Below, in pieces: positions 26,361 to 36,885 of a stretch of 64,000 bases of DNA. Within the stretch, counting starts at the first letter, position 1. Every line of letters begins with the position of its first letter. Origin of the DNA: Pectobacterium aroidearum (GTDB taxonomy: Bacteria; Pseudomonadota; Gammaproteobacteria; Enterobacterales; Enterobacteriaceae); NCBI RefSeq assembly GCF_015689195.1, contig NZ_CP065044.1, positions 744,001 through 808,000 on the forward strand, given 5' to 3'. The position numbers and the translations under genes were made by a program. The notes under the pieces were generated by a model. It was not told the DNA's origin, made no database searches, and saw only the letters and a list, made by a program, of their open reading frames with translations.

Positions 26361-28820
26361 ATGCGAGTGTTGAAATTTGGCGGGACTTCAGTAGCAAATG
26401 CGGAGCGTTTTGCGCGCGTTGCCGACATCATCGAAAACAACGCGCGCCAGGGACAGGTCGCTACCATATTGTCCGCTCCGGCGAAAATTACCAACCATCT
26501 GGTTGCCATGATTGAAAAAACCGTCGCCGGACAAGATATCCTGCCTCATTTGAATGACGCTGAAACGATCTTTTCTTCGCTGCTGCAAGGCCTTGCAGCG
26601 TCTCAACCCGGTTTTGACCATGCCCGCCTGAAAGCATTTGTGGATCAGGAATTTGCACAGTTGAAACACGTTCTGCATGGCATCGCGCTGCTGGGTCAGT
26701 GCCCTGACAGCGTGAACGCCGCGATTATCTGCCGGGGTGAAAAACTGTCTATCGCCATCATGGAAGCGGTCTTCCATGCGCGCGGTTATGGCGTTTCCGT
26801 CATCAACCCGGTCGAGAAGCTACTGGCGCAGGGACACTATCTCGAATCCACCGTGGATATCACGGAATCGACTCGCCGTATCGCTGAAAGCGCCATCCCC
26901 AAAGATCATGTCATCCTGATGGCGGGCTTTACTGCGGGTAACGACAAAGGCGAACTGGTGGTGTTGGGCCGCAATGGTTCTGACTATTCCGCCGCTGTGC
27001 TGGCCGCGTGTTTGCGTGCAGACTGCTGTGAGATCTGGACCGATGTGGACGGCGTGTATACCTGCGATCCGCGTCAGGTGCCGGACGCTCGATTATTGAA
27101 ATCGATGTCCTATCAGGAGGCGATGGAGCTGTCCTATTTCGGCGCCAAAGTCCTCCACCCTCGCACCATCGCTCCTATCGCCCAGTTCCAAATTCCCTGC
27201 CTTATCAAAAACACCGAAAATCCTCAGGCTCCCGGTACGCTCATCGGCATGGACAGCTCGGATACGCAGTATCCGGTAAAAGGCATCACCAACCTGAACA
27301 ACATGGCGATGATTAACGTTTCCGGCCCCGGCATGAAAGGCATGGTTGGCATGGCGGCGCGCGTGTTCGCGGCGATGTCGCGTGCGGGCATTTCGGTGGT
27401 GCTGATCACGCAGTCGTCTTCTGAATACAGCATCAGCTTCTGCGTATCACAAAACGAACTGGCGCGTGCCAGAAAAACGCTGGAAGACGAGTTCTATCTG
27501 GAACTGAAAGAAGGCGTGCTGGAGCCGCTGGATGTGATGGAACGTCTGGCGATCCTCTCTGTCGTGGGGGATGGCATGCGCACGCTGCGCGGTCTGTCTG
27601 CGCGTCTGTTCTCCGCGTTGGCGACGGCCAATATCAATATCGTGGCTATCGCACAGGGTTCCTCCGAGCGCTCTATCTCCGTTGTAGTGAACAATGATGT
27701 GGCCACCACTGGCGTACGTGTTGCTCACCAGATGCTGTTTAACACCGATCAGGTGATCGACGTGTTTGTGATCGGCGTCGGTGGCGTGGGCGGCGCGCTG
27801 CTGGAGCAGATTCACCGTCAGCAATCGTGGCTGAAAGACAAGCATATTGACCTGCGTGTGTGTGGGATTGCCAATTCCAAAGCCATGCTGACCAATATTA
27901 ACGGCGTTTCGATGGATAACTGGCGCGAAGAGCTGGCGAAAGCCCGCGAGCCATTCAATCTGGGCCGTCTGATTCGTTTGGTGAAAGAGTATCACCTGCT
28001 GAATCCGGTTATCGTTGACTGTACGTCGAATCAGGCGGTGGCCGATCAGTACGTGGATTTCCTGGCCGATGGTTTCCACGTGGTGACCCCAAACAAGAAA
28101 GCCAACACCGGGTCGATGAATTATTATCACCAACTGCGCAGTGCTGCGGCGAAATCCCGCCGCCGTTTCCTGTATGACACGAACGTTGGTGCAGGCCTGC
28201 CGGTGATTGAGAACCTGCAAAACCTGCTGAATGCGGGTGATGAGCTGATTCGCTTTACCGGTATTCTCTCTGGCTCGCTGTCCTTTATTTTCGGTAAACT
28301 CGATGAAGGCATGTCGCTGTCGGCAGCGACCACGCAGGCGAAAGAGAAAGGCTATACCGAACCCGATCCGCGCGACGATCTGTCCGGTATGGACGTGGCG
28401 CGTAAGCTGCTGATTCTGGCACGTGAAGCGGGTTATCAGTTGGAGCTGGGCGATATTGAGGTGGAATCTGTTCTGCCTACCAGCTTCGATGCCTCCGGCG
28501 ATGTCGCCAGCTTCATGCAGCGTCTGCCGTCGGTAGACGATGAGTTTGCCAGCCGTGTTGCACAAGCGCGCGATGAAGGTAAAGTGTTGCGCTATGTCGG
28601 TGTCATTGAAGAAGGTCGCTGTAAGGTCAAGATCAGCGCCGTTGGTGGCAACGATCCACTGTTTAAAGTCAAAGATGGTGAGAATGCGCTGGCATTCTAC
28701 AGCCGTTATTATCAGCCACTGCCGCTCGTCTTGCGCGGTTATGGCGCGGGTAACGATGTTACCGCTGCTGGTGTGTTCGCAGATTTGCTGCGCACCTTGT
28801 CATGGAAGTTGGGAGCATAA
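26361..28820 (+). CDS. thrA: Bifunctional aspartokinase I / homoserine dehydrogenase I
   Basis: The 819-residue protein begins with the aspartokinase domain ([17 protein letters not shown]), then two ACT-type regulatory segments around residues 320-460 ([23 protein letters not shown]). The homoserine dehydrogenase domain follows, with the NAD(P) motif [15 protein letters not shown] near residue 470 and later [14 protein letters not shown]. It catalyses the first and third steps from aspartate to threonine and is threonine-inhibited. I chose ATG 26361, the conserved N-terminus, with AGGAG upstream; the frame opens earlier at 26328. The length matches E. coli (820). Confidence 0.97.
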   Translation: MRVLKFGGTSVANAERFARVADIIENNARQGQVATILSAPAKITNHLVAMIEKTVAGQDILPHLNDAETIFSSLLQGLAASQPGFDHARLKAFVDQEFAQLKHVLHGIALLGQCPDSVNAAIICRGEKLSIAIMEAVFHARGYGVSVINPVEKLLAQGHYLESTVDITESTRRIAESAIPKDHVILMAGFTAGNDKGELVVLGRNGSDYSAAVLAACLRADCCEIWTDVDGVYTCDPRQVPDARLLKSMSYQEAMELSYFGAKVLHPRTIAPIAQFQIPCLIKNTENPQAPGTLIGMDSSDTQYPVKGITNLNNMAMINVSGPGMKGMVGMAARVFAAMSRAGISVVLITQSSSEYSISFCVSQNELARARKTLEDEFYLELKEGVLEPLDVMERLAILSVVGDGMRTLRGLSARLFSALATANINIVAIAQGSSERSISVVVNNDVATTGVRVAHQMLFNTDQVIDVFVIGVGGVGGALLEQIHRQQSWLKDKHIDLRVCGIANSKAMLTNINGVSMDNWREELAKAREPFNLGRLIRLVKEYHLLNPVIVDCTSNQAVADQYVDFLADGFHVVTPNKKANTGSMNYYHQLRSAAAKSRRRFLYDTNVGAGLPVIENLQNLLNAGDELIRFTGILSGSLSFIFGKLDEGMSLSAATTQAKEKGYTEPDPRDDLSGMDVARKLLILAREAGYQLELGDIEVESVLPTSFDASGDVASFMQRLPSVDDEFASRVAQARDEGKVLRYVGVIEEGRCKVKISAVGGNDPLFKVKDGENALAFYSRYYQPLPLVLRGYGAGNDVTAAGVFADLLRTLSWKLGA

Positions 28821-28822
28821 TT

Positions 28823-29752
28823 ATGGTTAAGGTGTATGCACCTGCATCAATCGGTAACGTCAGCGTTGGGTTTGATGTGCTGGGTGCGGCCGTTTCGCCG
28901 GTAGACGGTTCATTGCTGGGAGATTGCGTCTCTGTTGAGGCTGCCGATCTGTTCAGCCTGCGTAATGAAGGACGTTTTGTTAGCAAACTGCCGGACAACC
29001 CGAAAGAAAACATTGTGTATCAATGTTGGGAGCTTTTCTGTCAGGAAATTGGCAAAACCGTGCCGGTGGCGATGACGCTTGAAAAGAATATGCCGATTGG
29101 CTCAGGGCTGGGTTCCAGCGCCTGTTCTGTCGTCGCCGGACTGATGGCGATGAACGAATTTTGCGGTAAGCCGCTGGATGATACCCGTTTGCTGACGCTG
29201 ATGGGCGAGCTGGAAGGGCGCATTTCCGGCAGCGTTCACTACGATAATGTTGCTCCGTGTTTCCTCGGCGGTGTCCAACTGATGCTGGAAGAAAACGGCA
29301 TTATCAGCCAGCCGGTACCATCGTTCGATGACTGGCTGTGGGTCATGGCGTATCCGGGGATTAAAGTCTCTACCGCCGAAGCGCGCGCGATTCTGCCAGC
29401 GCAATATCGTCGTCAGGATTGCATCAGCCACGGCCGTTATCTGGCCGGTTTCATTCACGCTTGCCATACCGGACAGGCTGCGCTGGCGGCGAAACTGATG
29501 AAGGATGTCATCGCGGAACCTTATCGTACGAAACTGCTGCCCGGCTTTGCGGCCGCACGTCAGGCTGCCGAAGATATCGGGGCGCTGGCCTGCGGTATTT
29601 CCGGCTCTGGCCCGACGTTATTCTCCGTTTGCAACGACATGACGAGCGCACAGCGCCTGGCAGACTGGCTGCGGGATAACTATTTGCAGAACGATGAAGG
29701 TTTTGTTCATATTTGCCGTCTTGATACGACTGGCGCACGACAACTGGGATAA
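28823..29752 (+). CDS. thrB: Homoserine kinase
   Basis: The 309-residue GHMP-family kinase has the ATP loop [16 protein letters not shown] near residue 92 and the N-terminal [20 protein letters not shown]. It phosphorylates homoserine. The start at 28823 lies 2 bases after the thrA stop, so translation is coupled; an earlier frame start at 28802 overlaps thrA and is not family-like. The C-terminal [15 protein letters not shown] is conserved. Confidence 0.97.
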   Translation: MVKVYAPASIGNVSVGFDVLGAAVSPVDGSLLGDCVSVEAADLFSLRNEGRFVSKLPDNPKENIVYQCWELFCQEIGKTVPVAMTLEKNMPIGSGLGSSACSVVAGLMAMNEFCGKPLDDTRLLTLMGELEGRISGSVHYDNVAPCFLGGVQLMLEENGIISQPVPSFDDWLWVMAYPGIKVSTAEARAILPAQYRRQDCISHGRYLAGFIHACHTGQAALAAKLMKDVIAEPYRTKLLPGFAAARQAAEDIGALACGISGSGPTLFSVCNDMTSAQRLADWLRDNYLQNDEGFVHICRLDTTGARQLG

Positions 29753-29755
29753 CGC

Positions 29756-31045
29756 ATGAAACTGTACAACCTTAAAGATCATAACGAGCAGGTCAGCTTT
29801 GCTCAGGCTATCAAGCAAGGGCTGGGTAGCCAGCAAGGGCTGTTCTTCCCGCTGGATCTGCCGGAATTTGAGCGCACCGAAATCGACGCGCTGCTGGATC
29901 TGGATTTCGTTACCCGCAGCAGCCGTATTCTGTCTGCGTATATCGGCGATGAAATTGCGGCTGAAACCGTGTTCGAGCGCGTAAAAGCAGCATTTGCGTT
30001 CCCTGCGCCGGTTGCACCGGTAGCGGAAGATATCGCCGCACTGGAACTGTTCCACGGTCCGACGCTGGCCTTTAAAGATTTCGGCGGCCGCTTTATGGCG
30101 CAAATGCTGACGGAAGTGTCTGGCGACGAGAAAATTACCATTCTGACGGCGACCTCTGGCGACACTGGTGCAGCCGTGGCGCATGCCTTCTACGGTCTGG
30201 AAAATGTCCGCGTTGTGATTTTGTATCCGCAGGGCAAGATCAGTCCATTGCAGGAAAAACTGTTCTGTACGCTGGGTGGCAACATTCACACCATCGCTGT
30301 CGACAGCGATTTTGATGCCTGCCAGGCATTGGTGAAAAAGGCATTTGATGATGAAGAACTGAAAAAGGCAATTGGCCTGAACTCGGCAAACTCCATCAAT
30401 ATCAGCCGTCTGCTGGCACAAATTTGCTACTACTTTGAAGCCGTTGCACAACTGCCGCAGGAAGCGCGTAATCAACTGGTGGTTTCTGTGCCGAGCGGTA
30501 ACTTCGGCGATCTGACCGCCGGTCTGCTGGCAAAATCGCTTGGACTGCCGATTAAGCGCTTCATCGCAGCGACCAACGCCAATGACACCGTGCCACGTTT
30601 TCTGAGCAGTGGAAATTGGGAGCCGAATAAAACGGTGGCAACCTTATCCAACGCGATGGACGTGAGCCAGCCGAACAACTGGCCGCGTGTGGAAGAGCTG
30701 TTCCGTCGTAAAAACTGGCAGCTGAAAACGCTGGGCTTTGGCGCGGTGAGCGATGAGACCACGAAAGAAACCATGCATGAGCTGGATGCGCTAGGCTATG
30801 TTTCTGAGCCGCACGCGGCGATTGCTTATCGTTTGCTGCGCGATCAACTGCAAGCTGGCGAGTTCGGCCTGTTCCTGGGGACGGCGCACCCGGCGAAATT
30901 TAAGGAAAGCGTAGAAGCCATTCTGGGCAAAGAACTGGATCTGCCGGAAGCGCTGGCTGAGCGTGCCGATCTGGATCTGCTGTCGCACCACTTCCCGGAT
31001 GATTTCGCGAAGCTGCGTGAATTCCTGATGTCGCTGCCGAAGTAA
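29756..31045 (+). CDS. thrC: Threonine synthase
   Basis: The 429-residue PLP enzyme begins MKLYNLKDHNEQVSFAQA, the usual N-terminus. The PLP lysine lies in LAFKDFGGRF (about residue 107), and the phosphate-binding loop is VPSGNFGDLTAGL near residue 245. It converts O-phosphohomoserine to threonine, the last step of the operon. It starts 3 bases after the thrB stop. A strong terminator follows. Confidence 0.97.
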   Translation: MKLYNLKDHNEQVSFAQAIKQGLGSQQGLFFPLDLPEFERTEIDALLDLDFVTRSSRILSAYIGDEIAAETVFERVKAAFAFPAPVAPVAEDIAALELFHGPTLAFKDFGGRFMAQMLTEVSGDEKITILTATSGDTGAAVAHAFYGLENVRVVILYPQGKISPLQEKLFCTLGGNIHTIAVDSDFDACQALVKKAFDDEELKKAIGLNSANSINISRLLAQICYYFEAVAQLPQEARNQLVVSVPSGNFGDLTAGLLAKSLGLPIKRFIAATNANDTVPRFLSSGNWEPNKTVATLSNAMDVSQPNNWPRVEELFRRKNWQLKTLGFGAVSDETTKETMHELDALGYVSEPHAAIAYRLLRDQLQAGEFGLFLGTAHPAKFKESVEAILGKELDLPEALAERADLDLLSHHFPDDFAKLREFLMSLPK

Positions 31046-31081
31046 TTTTGTTGTAACGGATAGCGATAAAGACTGAAAGGT

Positions 31082-31106
31082 AAGGGCGGAAAATTCCGCC
31101 CTTTTT
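31082..31106 (+). terminator. thrABC operon terminator
   Basis: AAGGGCGGAA (31082-31091) and TTCCGCCCTT (31094-31103) form a 10-bp stem followed by further T's. Convergent yaaA ends 12 bases later. Confidence 0.9.
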
Positions 31107-31117
31107 ACGTTTTCGGC

Positions 31118-31891
31118 TTACTGCTCGTGGCGCTTAAATACCAGTTCATCAGCCGAAGAGTCCGCAGCCTCGAAGAAGTAACCGTCCAGATTGAATGCTT
31201 TCAACTGCTCTGGTTGGGTCAGGCGGTTTTGAATAATGAAACGACTCATCAGGCCGCGCGCTTTCTTGGCGTAGAAACTGATTACCTTGAATTTGCCGTT
31301 TTTTTCATCCAAAAAGACGGGTTTGATCAGGAGGGCATTGAGCTTTTTCGGTTTGACGGCTTTGAAATATTCGTCTGATGCCAGATTAACCAGCACATCG
31401 TCACCTTGCTCGCGCAACGCCTGATTCAGTTTTTCGGTAATGATGTCGCCCCAGAAGCTGTAGAGATCTTTACCGGCTTTATTTTCCAGCTTGGTGCCCA
31501 TTTCCAGCCGGTACGGCCGCATCAAGTCCAGCGGGCGCAACACGCCATACAGGCCTGACAGCATACGCAGATGCTGCTGGGCGAAATCGAAGTCATCCTC
31601 GCTGAAATCTTCTGCGGCCAATCCGGTATAGACGTCACCCTTAAATGCCAGCAGCGCCTGACGTGCGTTCTCCGGTGTGAAATCTGGGTGCCACTCGCTA
31701 AAGCGGCCTGCGTTCAGGTCAGCCAGTTTATCGCTGATGCTCATCAGCGAGGCGATCTGTGCTGGCGTCAGTTTTTTACATACATCAATCAACTGACTGG
31801 AATAATCCAGAAGTTCCGGCTGCGTATAACGCGTCGTGGCCAAAGGACTGGTGTAGTCGAGCGTTTTTGCAGGTGAAATAGTAATAAGCAT
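31118..31891 (-). CDS. yaaA: Peroxide stress protein YaaA (UPF0246)
   Basis: The 257-residue protein starts [13 protein letters not shown] and contains [30 protein letters not shown] and [14 protein letters not shown], all typical of YaaA. In E. coli it is induced by peroxide through OxyR and lowers free iron, limiting Fenton damage; it also binds DNA. I chose ATG 31891; the frame runs to 31984 but that part is not conserved. In E. coli other genes (yaaX, yaaJ) lie close by; they are absent here. Confidence 0.94.
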   Translation of the reverse strand: MLITISPAKTLDYTSPLATTRYTQPELLDYSSQLIDVCKKLTPAQIASLMSISDKLADLNAGRFSEWHPDFTPENARQALLAFKGDVYTGLAAEDFSEDDFDFAQQHLRMLSGLYGVLRPLDLMRPYRLEMGTKLENKAGKDLYSFWGDIITEKLNQALREQGDDVLVNLASDEYFKAVKPKKLNALLIKPVFLDEKNGKFKVISFYAKKARGLMSRFIIQNRLTQPEQLKAFNLDGYFFEAADSSADELVFKRHEQ

Positions 31892-32058
31892 GCGCCATGT
31901 CCTGTCGGTCTGGTTTTTGATGCACCTACTATAGCAAGAACCCGATAAGAAAGCGGCGATGGCTATAATAGCTTCATCTTTCAAGACGCTTCAATTTTCA
32001 AGTGCAATAATTTCAGTCGGGTAAGAGATGGGCGGTTCGGGCAGGATTAACAGCTGGC

Positions 32059-32086
32059 TTGCGCGGGAAAGTGCGCGTGTTATTAT
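32059..32086 (+). promoter_or_regulatory. Probable talB promoter
   Basis: TTGCGC at 32059-32064 and TATTAT at 32081-32086 are spaced by 16 bases, about 90 bases before the talB start. Confidence 0.5.
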
Positions 32087-32176
32087 CAGATTTCGGCGCA
32101 AAACAGACGGCCACCCGATTAGATAACAAGTCGATTCATTCACGAGCACCACGTATAAACAACGAGACATGCCAAC

Positions 32177-33130
32177 ATGACGGATAAACTGACTTCCCTA
32201 CGCCAATTGACCACGGTTGTAGCTGATACCGGCGATATTGCGGCAATGAAACTGTACCAACCGCAAGATGCGACCACCAACCCTTCACTGATTCTGAACG
32301 CGGCGCAAATTCCTGAATACCGCAAGCTGATCGACGAGGCGATTGCCTGGGCGCGCGAGCAGAGCAGCGATCGCAAACAGCAGGTCGTTGATGCTACGGA
32401 CAAACTGGCGGTCAACATTGGTCTCGAAATTTTAAAATTAATCCCAGGCCGCATCTCTACAGAAGTGGATGCACGTTTGTCTTATGACACCGAAGCCAGC
32501 GTGGCGAAGGCAAAACACCTGATCAAACTGTACAACGACGCGGGTATCAGCAACGAGCGTATCCTGATTAAGCTGGCGTCAACCTGGCAGGGTATCCGCG
32601 CGGCGGAGCAGCTTGAAAAAGAAGGCATCAACTGTAACCTGACGCTGCTGTTCTCCTTTGCACAGGCGCGCGCTTGTGCTGAAGCGGGCGTATTCCTGAT
32701 TTCACCGTTTGTTGGCCGTATCCTCGACTGGTACAAAGCCAATGGTGATAAGAAAGAGTTCGCACCACACGAAGATCCGGGCGTGGTTTCCGTTAGCGAA
32801 ATCTATGATTACTACAAAGAGCACGGCTATGAAACCGTCGTGATGGGCGCGAGCTTCCGTAACGTTGGCGAAATTCTGGAACTGGCCGGGTGTGACCGCT
32901 TGACGATCGCCCCTGCGCTGTTGAAAGAGCTGTCAGAAAGCGAAGGCGAAGTAGTTCGCAAGCTGTCTTACGCTGGTGAGGTGAAAGTTCGCCCGGCGAA
33001 AATGACGGAAGCGGAGTTCTACTGGCAGCACAACCAGGATCCAATGGCGATTGATAAACTGGCAGACGGAATCCGTAAATTTGCTATCGACCAGGAAAAA
33101 CTGGAAAAGATGATTGCCGATTTACTGTAA
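32177..33130 (+). CDS. talB: Transaldolase B
   Basis: The 317-residue protein equals E. coli TalB in length. The Schiff-base lysine lies in [14 protein letters not shown] (residue 132), with the metal-free TIM-barrel motifs TTNPSLIL near the N-terminus and [12 protein letters not shown]. It transfers dihydroxyacetone between sugar phosphates in the cytoplasmic non-oxidative pentose phosphate pathway. A good terminator follows. Confidence 0.97.
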   Translation: MTDKLTSLRQLTTVVADTGDIAAMKLYQPQDATTNPSLILNAAQIPEYRKLIDEAIAWAREQSSDRKQQVVDATDKLAVNIGLEILKLIPGRISTEVDARLSYDTEASVAKAKHLIKLYNDAGISNERILIKLASTWQGIRAAEQLEKEGINCNLTLLFSFAQARACAEAGVFLISPFVGRILDWYKANGDKKEFAPHEDPGVVSVSEIYDYYKEHGYETVVMGASFRNVGEILELAGCDRLTIAPALLKELSESEGEVVRKLSYAGEVKVRPAKMTEAEFYWQHNQDPMAIDKLADGIRKFAIDQEKLEKMIADLL

Positions 33131-33143
33131 GTATTCTGCTAAT

Positions 33144-33174
33144 AAAAATAGCCGGGATTCCCGGCTATTTTTTT
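33144..33174 (+). terminator. talB terminator
   Basis: AAAAATAGCCGGG (33144-33156) and its complement (33160-33172) form a 13-bp stem with an ATT loop and a T-run. The symmetrical A/T flanks let it also serve the convergent GGDEF gene. Confidence 0.92.
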
Positions 33175-33207
33175 GTCTGCGATTTGTTATCACAGAGTGG
33201 GATAAGC

Positions 33208-34296
33208 CTATTTTGCCGTCGCGTTACGGGTTTTCTTCGCGGTATAAAGATTGTCATCGGCACGCTTCATCACTTCGATAAGATCTTCTTTAGCGACATG
33301 GTATTCAACCAGACCAATACTGACCGTTAGCCTGATTTTCCCTGCAGCGGTTTCACAAGGTGTATTGCTAACGCGTTCTCTCGCTCTATCCACGATGGTG
33401 TACGCATCGTCTATTCCGGTATTCGGTAAAACGATTGCGAATTCATCGCCGCCAATACGACCAAAAATATCTTCGCGGCGAAATGATTTTTTGAAGGTGT
33501 CGGCAACAAACTTCAAAGCATCATCACCGACGCTATGACCAAAGCTATCATTCACCTGTTTAAAGTAGTCGATGTCGATCAGAATAACGCTAACGGGGCG
33601 CTTGGTGAGATTGGCGATACTAAAAGCTTTATTGGCCGCCAGGAAGAACGCATCTCGCCGTAAATAGCCAGTGAGGTCGTCATATCTGGCAATGATAGGC
33701 AATTCTATCAGGTATTTTTTCGCCAGAAGCGACAGCAAACTGCCTAAGATGGCAGAAAGTATTACAACGCTTAGAATGATCGTCGCGGAGCCAAGAGACG
33801 TCAGCGTATACAAAAACGAAGGTGGGGGTGTTGCGGACGTGGTTCTAATCCGAATACCCAATAATTCATCTGTGGGCGATAGCACCGGAAATATGATGGT
33901 AAGGGTGCCTTTGCCTGCATACTCACCAATTGATGGCAGTTTATTCTGACAGATACGGATAATCGCCATATCATTAAATGTCAGGTCCGATGACGATAAT
34001 CGATTAATACATTCGCTACGAACGTCGCGCGTATTAAATACCCATGTTCTCATCCGTGCAGAGACATAGGAGCCTGTTTTTCGAGTAATGTCAGCCTCTG
34101 TTACCTCTCCACCCGCATTATAGGATTCATATGTCTTGATGGTGATGTCCAGATTTTGCCGTTCTACTTTCCATGCGTTTCTGCTTGCTTCATGAGTAAG
34201 AAAGATAGTGATAAAAAAAGAAATAAATCCAAACAGGAAGAAGGCCGAGGTAGGGTGTGAAAATAGCTTTAATATCTTATATTTAAGATCGTTCAT
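33208..34296 (-). CDS. Membrane-bound diguanylate cyclase (GGDEF)
   Basis: The 362-residue protein has a membrane segment at about residues 14-34, a periplasmic region of some 140 residues, a second membrane segment at about 175-197, and a C-terminal GGDEF domain. The active site IGGDEFAIV (about residue 283) is intact, as is the product-binding I-site RRED five residues before it, so it should make cyclic di-GMP and be inhibited by it. The periplasmic part is not a recognised sensor. The ATG has AAGGAAG upstream. E. coli has no such gene at this place between talB and mog. Confidence 0.92.
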   Translation of the reverse strand: MNDLKYKILKLFSHPTSAFFLFGFISFFITIFLTHEASRNAWKVERQNLDITIKTYESYNAGGEVTEADITRKTGSYVSARMRTWVFNTRDVRSECINRLSSSDLTFNDMAIIRICQNKLPSIGEYAGKGTLTIIFPVLSPTDELLGIRIRTTSATPPPSFLYTLTSLGSATIILSVVILSAILGSLLSLLAKKYLIELPIIARYDDLTGYLRRDAFFLAANKAFSIANLTKRPVSVILIDIDYFKQVNDSFGHSVGDDALKFVADTFKKSFRREDIFGRIGGDEFAIVLPNTGIDDAYTIVDRARERVSNTPCETAAGKIRLTVSIGLVEYHVAKEDLIEVMKRADDNLYTAKKTRNATAK

Positions 34297-34685
34297 GGCG
34301 ACTTCCTTGATAGGGCTTTTTTACTTATTGTGATACTAAAGAAGTGCTTTAATTTTATCATATTATTCGATTTTACGTGATGTTCTGTCGTGGCGGATTT
34401 CATCCTTTTTCTCTTTAATCTATCGGCTTATTTCATTCGCCCTTAATGGGTAAGCGATTTTTTTTATACGTCTGCTATTTTTAAATTTTAACCGCGCTGC
34501 TGTATTACTAACCCAAGTGATTTTTTTGCTTTTTTGAGACGCTATTTAATAGTTATTATCAAGTGTAGTGATGAACACGGCGTGAAATAACAGATGTCGC
34601 GTGAATTTCCTCATGAGATCTAATTGTTTGTTAAAAGCCTTCAATATCCTGATAAAATTGGTGTTTTATTTAGACTGAGGTGCTT
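34297..34685. other. AT-rich gap between diguanylate cyclase gene and mog
   Basis: This divergent region of 389 bases has no credible gene. It is very A/T-rich with several T-runs. GATAAAAT about 35 bases before the mog start could be a -10 box. Confidence 0.5.
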
Positions 34686-35273
34686 ATGAACGTATTACGT
34701 ATTGGTTTGGTCTCCGTATCTGACCGCGCTTCCAACGGGGTTTATCAGGATAAAGGCATCCCAGAACTGGAGTCATGGCTCCGTAGCGCCCTGACCACGC
34801 CTTTTGAAGTGGAAACCCGGCTGGTGCCTGATGAACAGCCGATGATTGAACAAACGCTGTGTGAACTGGTTGATGAACGCGGCTGTCATCTGGTGTTGAC
34901 GACCGGAGGCACCGGGCCTGCACGCCGTGATGTTACGCCGGATGCTACGCTGGCCGTTGCCGATCGGGAAATGCCGGGGTTTGGCGAGCAAATGCGGCAG
35001 ATCAGCCTGCGCTTCGTTCCCACCGCGATTCTCTCTCGTCAGGTGGGCGTGCTGCGCAAACAGGCGCTGATTCTCAACCTGCCAGGGCAGCCCAAGTCGA
35101 TTAAAGAAACGCTGGAAGGCTTAAAAGACGCCGATGGCAAGGTGATTGTGGCCGGTATTTTTGCCAGCGTACCGTATTGTATCCAACTGCTGGAAGGCCC
35201 TTACATCGAAACCAATGCGGATGTAGTAGCAGCTTTTCGCCCTAAAAATGCCGTGCGCGAAATAAAAGACTGA
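34686..35273 (+). CDS. mog: Molybdopterin adenylyltransferase Mog
   Basis: The 195-residue protein matches E. coli Mog: LRIGLVSVSDRASNGVYQDK at the N-terminus, LVLTTGGTGPARRDVTPDAT (about residues 69-88) and LNLPGQPKSIKETLEGL. It activates molybdopterin with ATP before molybdenum insertion. I chose ATG 34686 (GAGGTG upstream) rather than 34680. Confidence 0.96.
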   Translation: MNVLRIGLVSVSDRASNGVYQDKGIPELESWLRSALTTPFEVETRLVPDEQPMIEQTLCELVDERGCHLVLTTGGTGPARRDVTPDATLAVADREMPGFGEQMRQISLRFVPTAILSRQVGVLRKQALILNLPGQPKSIKETLEGLKDADGKVIVAGIFASVPYCIQLLEGPYIETNADVVAAFRPKNAVREIKD

Positions 35274-35396
35274 AGTTAGGCGATTTGAAACATAAGATTC
35301 AGCTTTGCTGGTGTATAAAATTTTTGCCGTTATAGTAATTTCTACTTTACACACTGTGGTGAATTTTTTTTTCACTCTGGCAATACACGGTATCTT

Positions 35397-36734
35397 ATGA
35401 CTCAGGATCAACACGCCGATCCTCGCCGGTTGAACCGGCAGGACTATAAAACGCTGTCTCTGGCTGCGCTGGGTGGCGCGTTAGAGTTTTATGACTTTAT
35501 TATTTTCGTCTTCTTTGCTGCCGTGATTGGCGATCTCTTCTTCCCGCCGGATATTCCTGAATGGCTGCGGCAGGTGCAGACGTTCGGTATTTTCGCCGCA
35601 GGCTATCTGGCTCGCCCGCTTGGGGGCATTATCATGGCCCACTTCGGTGATAAGAGCGGACGTAAAAGAATGTTCAGCCTCAGTATATTGCTGATGGCGC
35701 TACCGACGCTGGCAATGGGGCTGCTGCCGACTTATGAAGCTATTGGCATTGCTGCGCCGCTTCTGCTGCTGTTGATGCGTGTACTGCAAGGGGCGGCAAT
35801 CGGTGGGGAAGTCCCCGGTGCGTGGGTCTTTGTTGCGGAGCATGTGCCTCGCGCCCGCATCGGGTTTGCCTGCGGTACGCTGACCGCCGGGCTGACGATG
35901 GGGATCCTGCTGGGCTCGCTGATTGCGACGCTGCTGAATACTGTGCTTACGCCGGAGCAGATGTCGGGCGGTGGCTGGCGTCTGCCGTTCTTCATCGGTG
36001 GGGTCTTCGGCCTTGTTGCCATGTATTTGCGCCGCTGGTTGCAGGAAACGCCTATTTTTATGGAAATGCAGGCGCAGAAAAAGCTGGCGGAAGAGCTGCC
36101 GCTGAAATCTGTCGTCTTAAACCATAAACGTGCGGTTGTGGTTTCAATGCTACTGACCTGGCTGCTGTCTGCGTGCATCGTCGTCGTGATTCTGATGGCA
36201 CCGACCTACCTGCAAAAAGTACACGGCATTCCTGCCGCGTTGGCGTTGCAGGCGAACTGTCTGGCAACGATTGCGCTGATGGTGGGCTGCATTGGTGCAG
36301 GGCTGCTGGTCGACCGCTTTGGCGCCAGCAAGCTGTTTATGGTGGGTAGCCTGTCGCTGGCTGCCTGTAGCTGGTTCTTTTACAGCTCAGCAGCAAGCAG
36401 TACGACACTGCTCTTTGTCAGCTATGCGATTGTGGGGCTCAGCGTGGGTGTCGTGGGCGGCGTGCCTTATGTCATGGTGCGGGCGTTTCCGGCTGCGGTG
36501 CGGTTCTCCGGGATTTCTTTTTCCTACAACGTTTCCTATGCCATTTTCGGCGGTCTGACGCCCGTCTTTGTCACGCTGATCATGAAGGCGACGCCGCTGG
36601 CGCCAGCATTTTATGTCCTGACGCTAGCCGCAGTAGGGTTGCTGTTGGGGATTTATTTGCAGCGCGATCTGGATGCTGATTCGCGAGCGTTGGCCGACAG
36701 CGATGCGCGCGATCGTTCGCCTGTTGAGGTGTAA
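35397..36734 (+). CDS. MFS transporter, metabolite:H+ symporter (MHS) type
   Basis: The 445-residue protein has about 12 membrane segments. Motifs of the MHS subfamily (ProP, ShiA, YhjE) are clear: ALGGALEFYDFIIF at the first helix, FGDKSGRKRMFSLSILLMA after helix 2, RVLQGAAIGGEVPGAWVFVAEH in two overlapping pieces, and a charged C-terminal tail. It imports a carboxylate, betaine or similar solute with protons; the substrate is not deducible. The ribosome site is weak. E. coli has no such gene between mog and satP. Confidence 0.88.
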   Translation: MTQDQHADPRRLNRQDYKTLSLAALGGALEFYDFIIFVFFAAVIGDLFFPPDIPEWLRQVQTFGIFAAGYLARPLGGIIMAHFGDKSGRKRMFSLSILLMALPTLAMGLLPTYEAIGIAAPLLLLLMRVLQGAAIGGEVPGAWVFVAEHVPRARIGFACGTLTAGLTMGILLGSLIATLLNTVLTPEQMSGGGWRLPFFIGGVFGLVAMYLRRWLQETPIFMEMQAQKKLAEELPLKSVVLNHKRAVVVSMLLTWLLSACIVVVILMAPTYLQKVHGIPAALALQANCLATIALMVGCIGAGLLVDRFGASKLFMVGSLSLAACSWFFYSSAASSTTLLFVSYAIVGLSVGVVGGVPYVMVRAFPAAVRFSGISFSYNVSYAIFGGLTPVFVTLIMKATPLAPAFYVLTLAAVGLLLGIYLQRDLDADSRALADSDARDRSPVEV

Positions 36735-36790
36735 GCGTTCATTATCGTTATCAAAGACGTATCGTTCTCAAGAACGCGTCATCAAAAACA

Positions 36791-36820
36791 AACGGGCCCT
36801 GTCAGGTGACAGGGCCCGTT
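36791..36820 (-). terminator. Terminator between MHS transporter and satP
   Basis: A 14-bp stem (36791-36804 with 36807-36820, GG loop). Read on the minus strand it is followed by TTGTTTTTGATG, a good tail for satP; on the plus strand the tail is weaker. Confidence 0.8.
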
Positions 36821-36885
36821 AGCATTTAGCGCGGCGACGGCTTACAGGTGCGCTTATCGCATCGGAACTGGTATTGCGTCAGAAC

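Noticed and set aside
27447..28565. 372-codon open frame antisense to thrA
   Set aside because: It lies wholly within thrA on the other strand, is rich in His/Arg/Gln as expected from reading codons backwards, and has no recognisable domain.
35345..35380. GTGAATTTTTTTTTCAC stretch before the MHS transporter as a terminator for mog
   Set aside because: The arms are only four to five bases and the T-run is inside the loop, so it is not a proper terminator.
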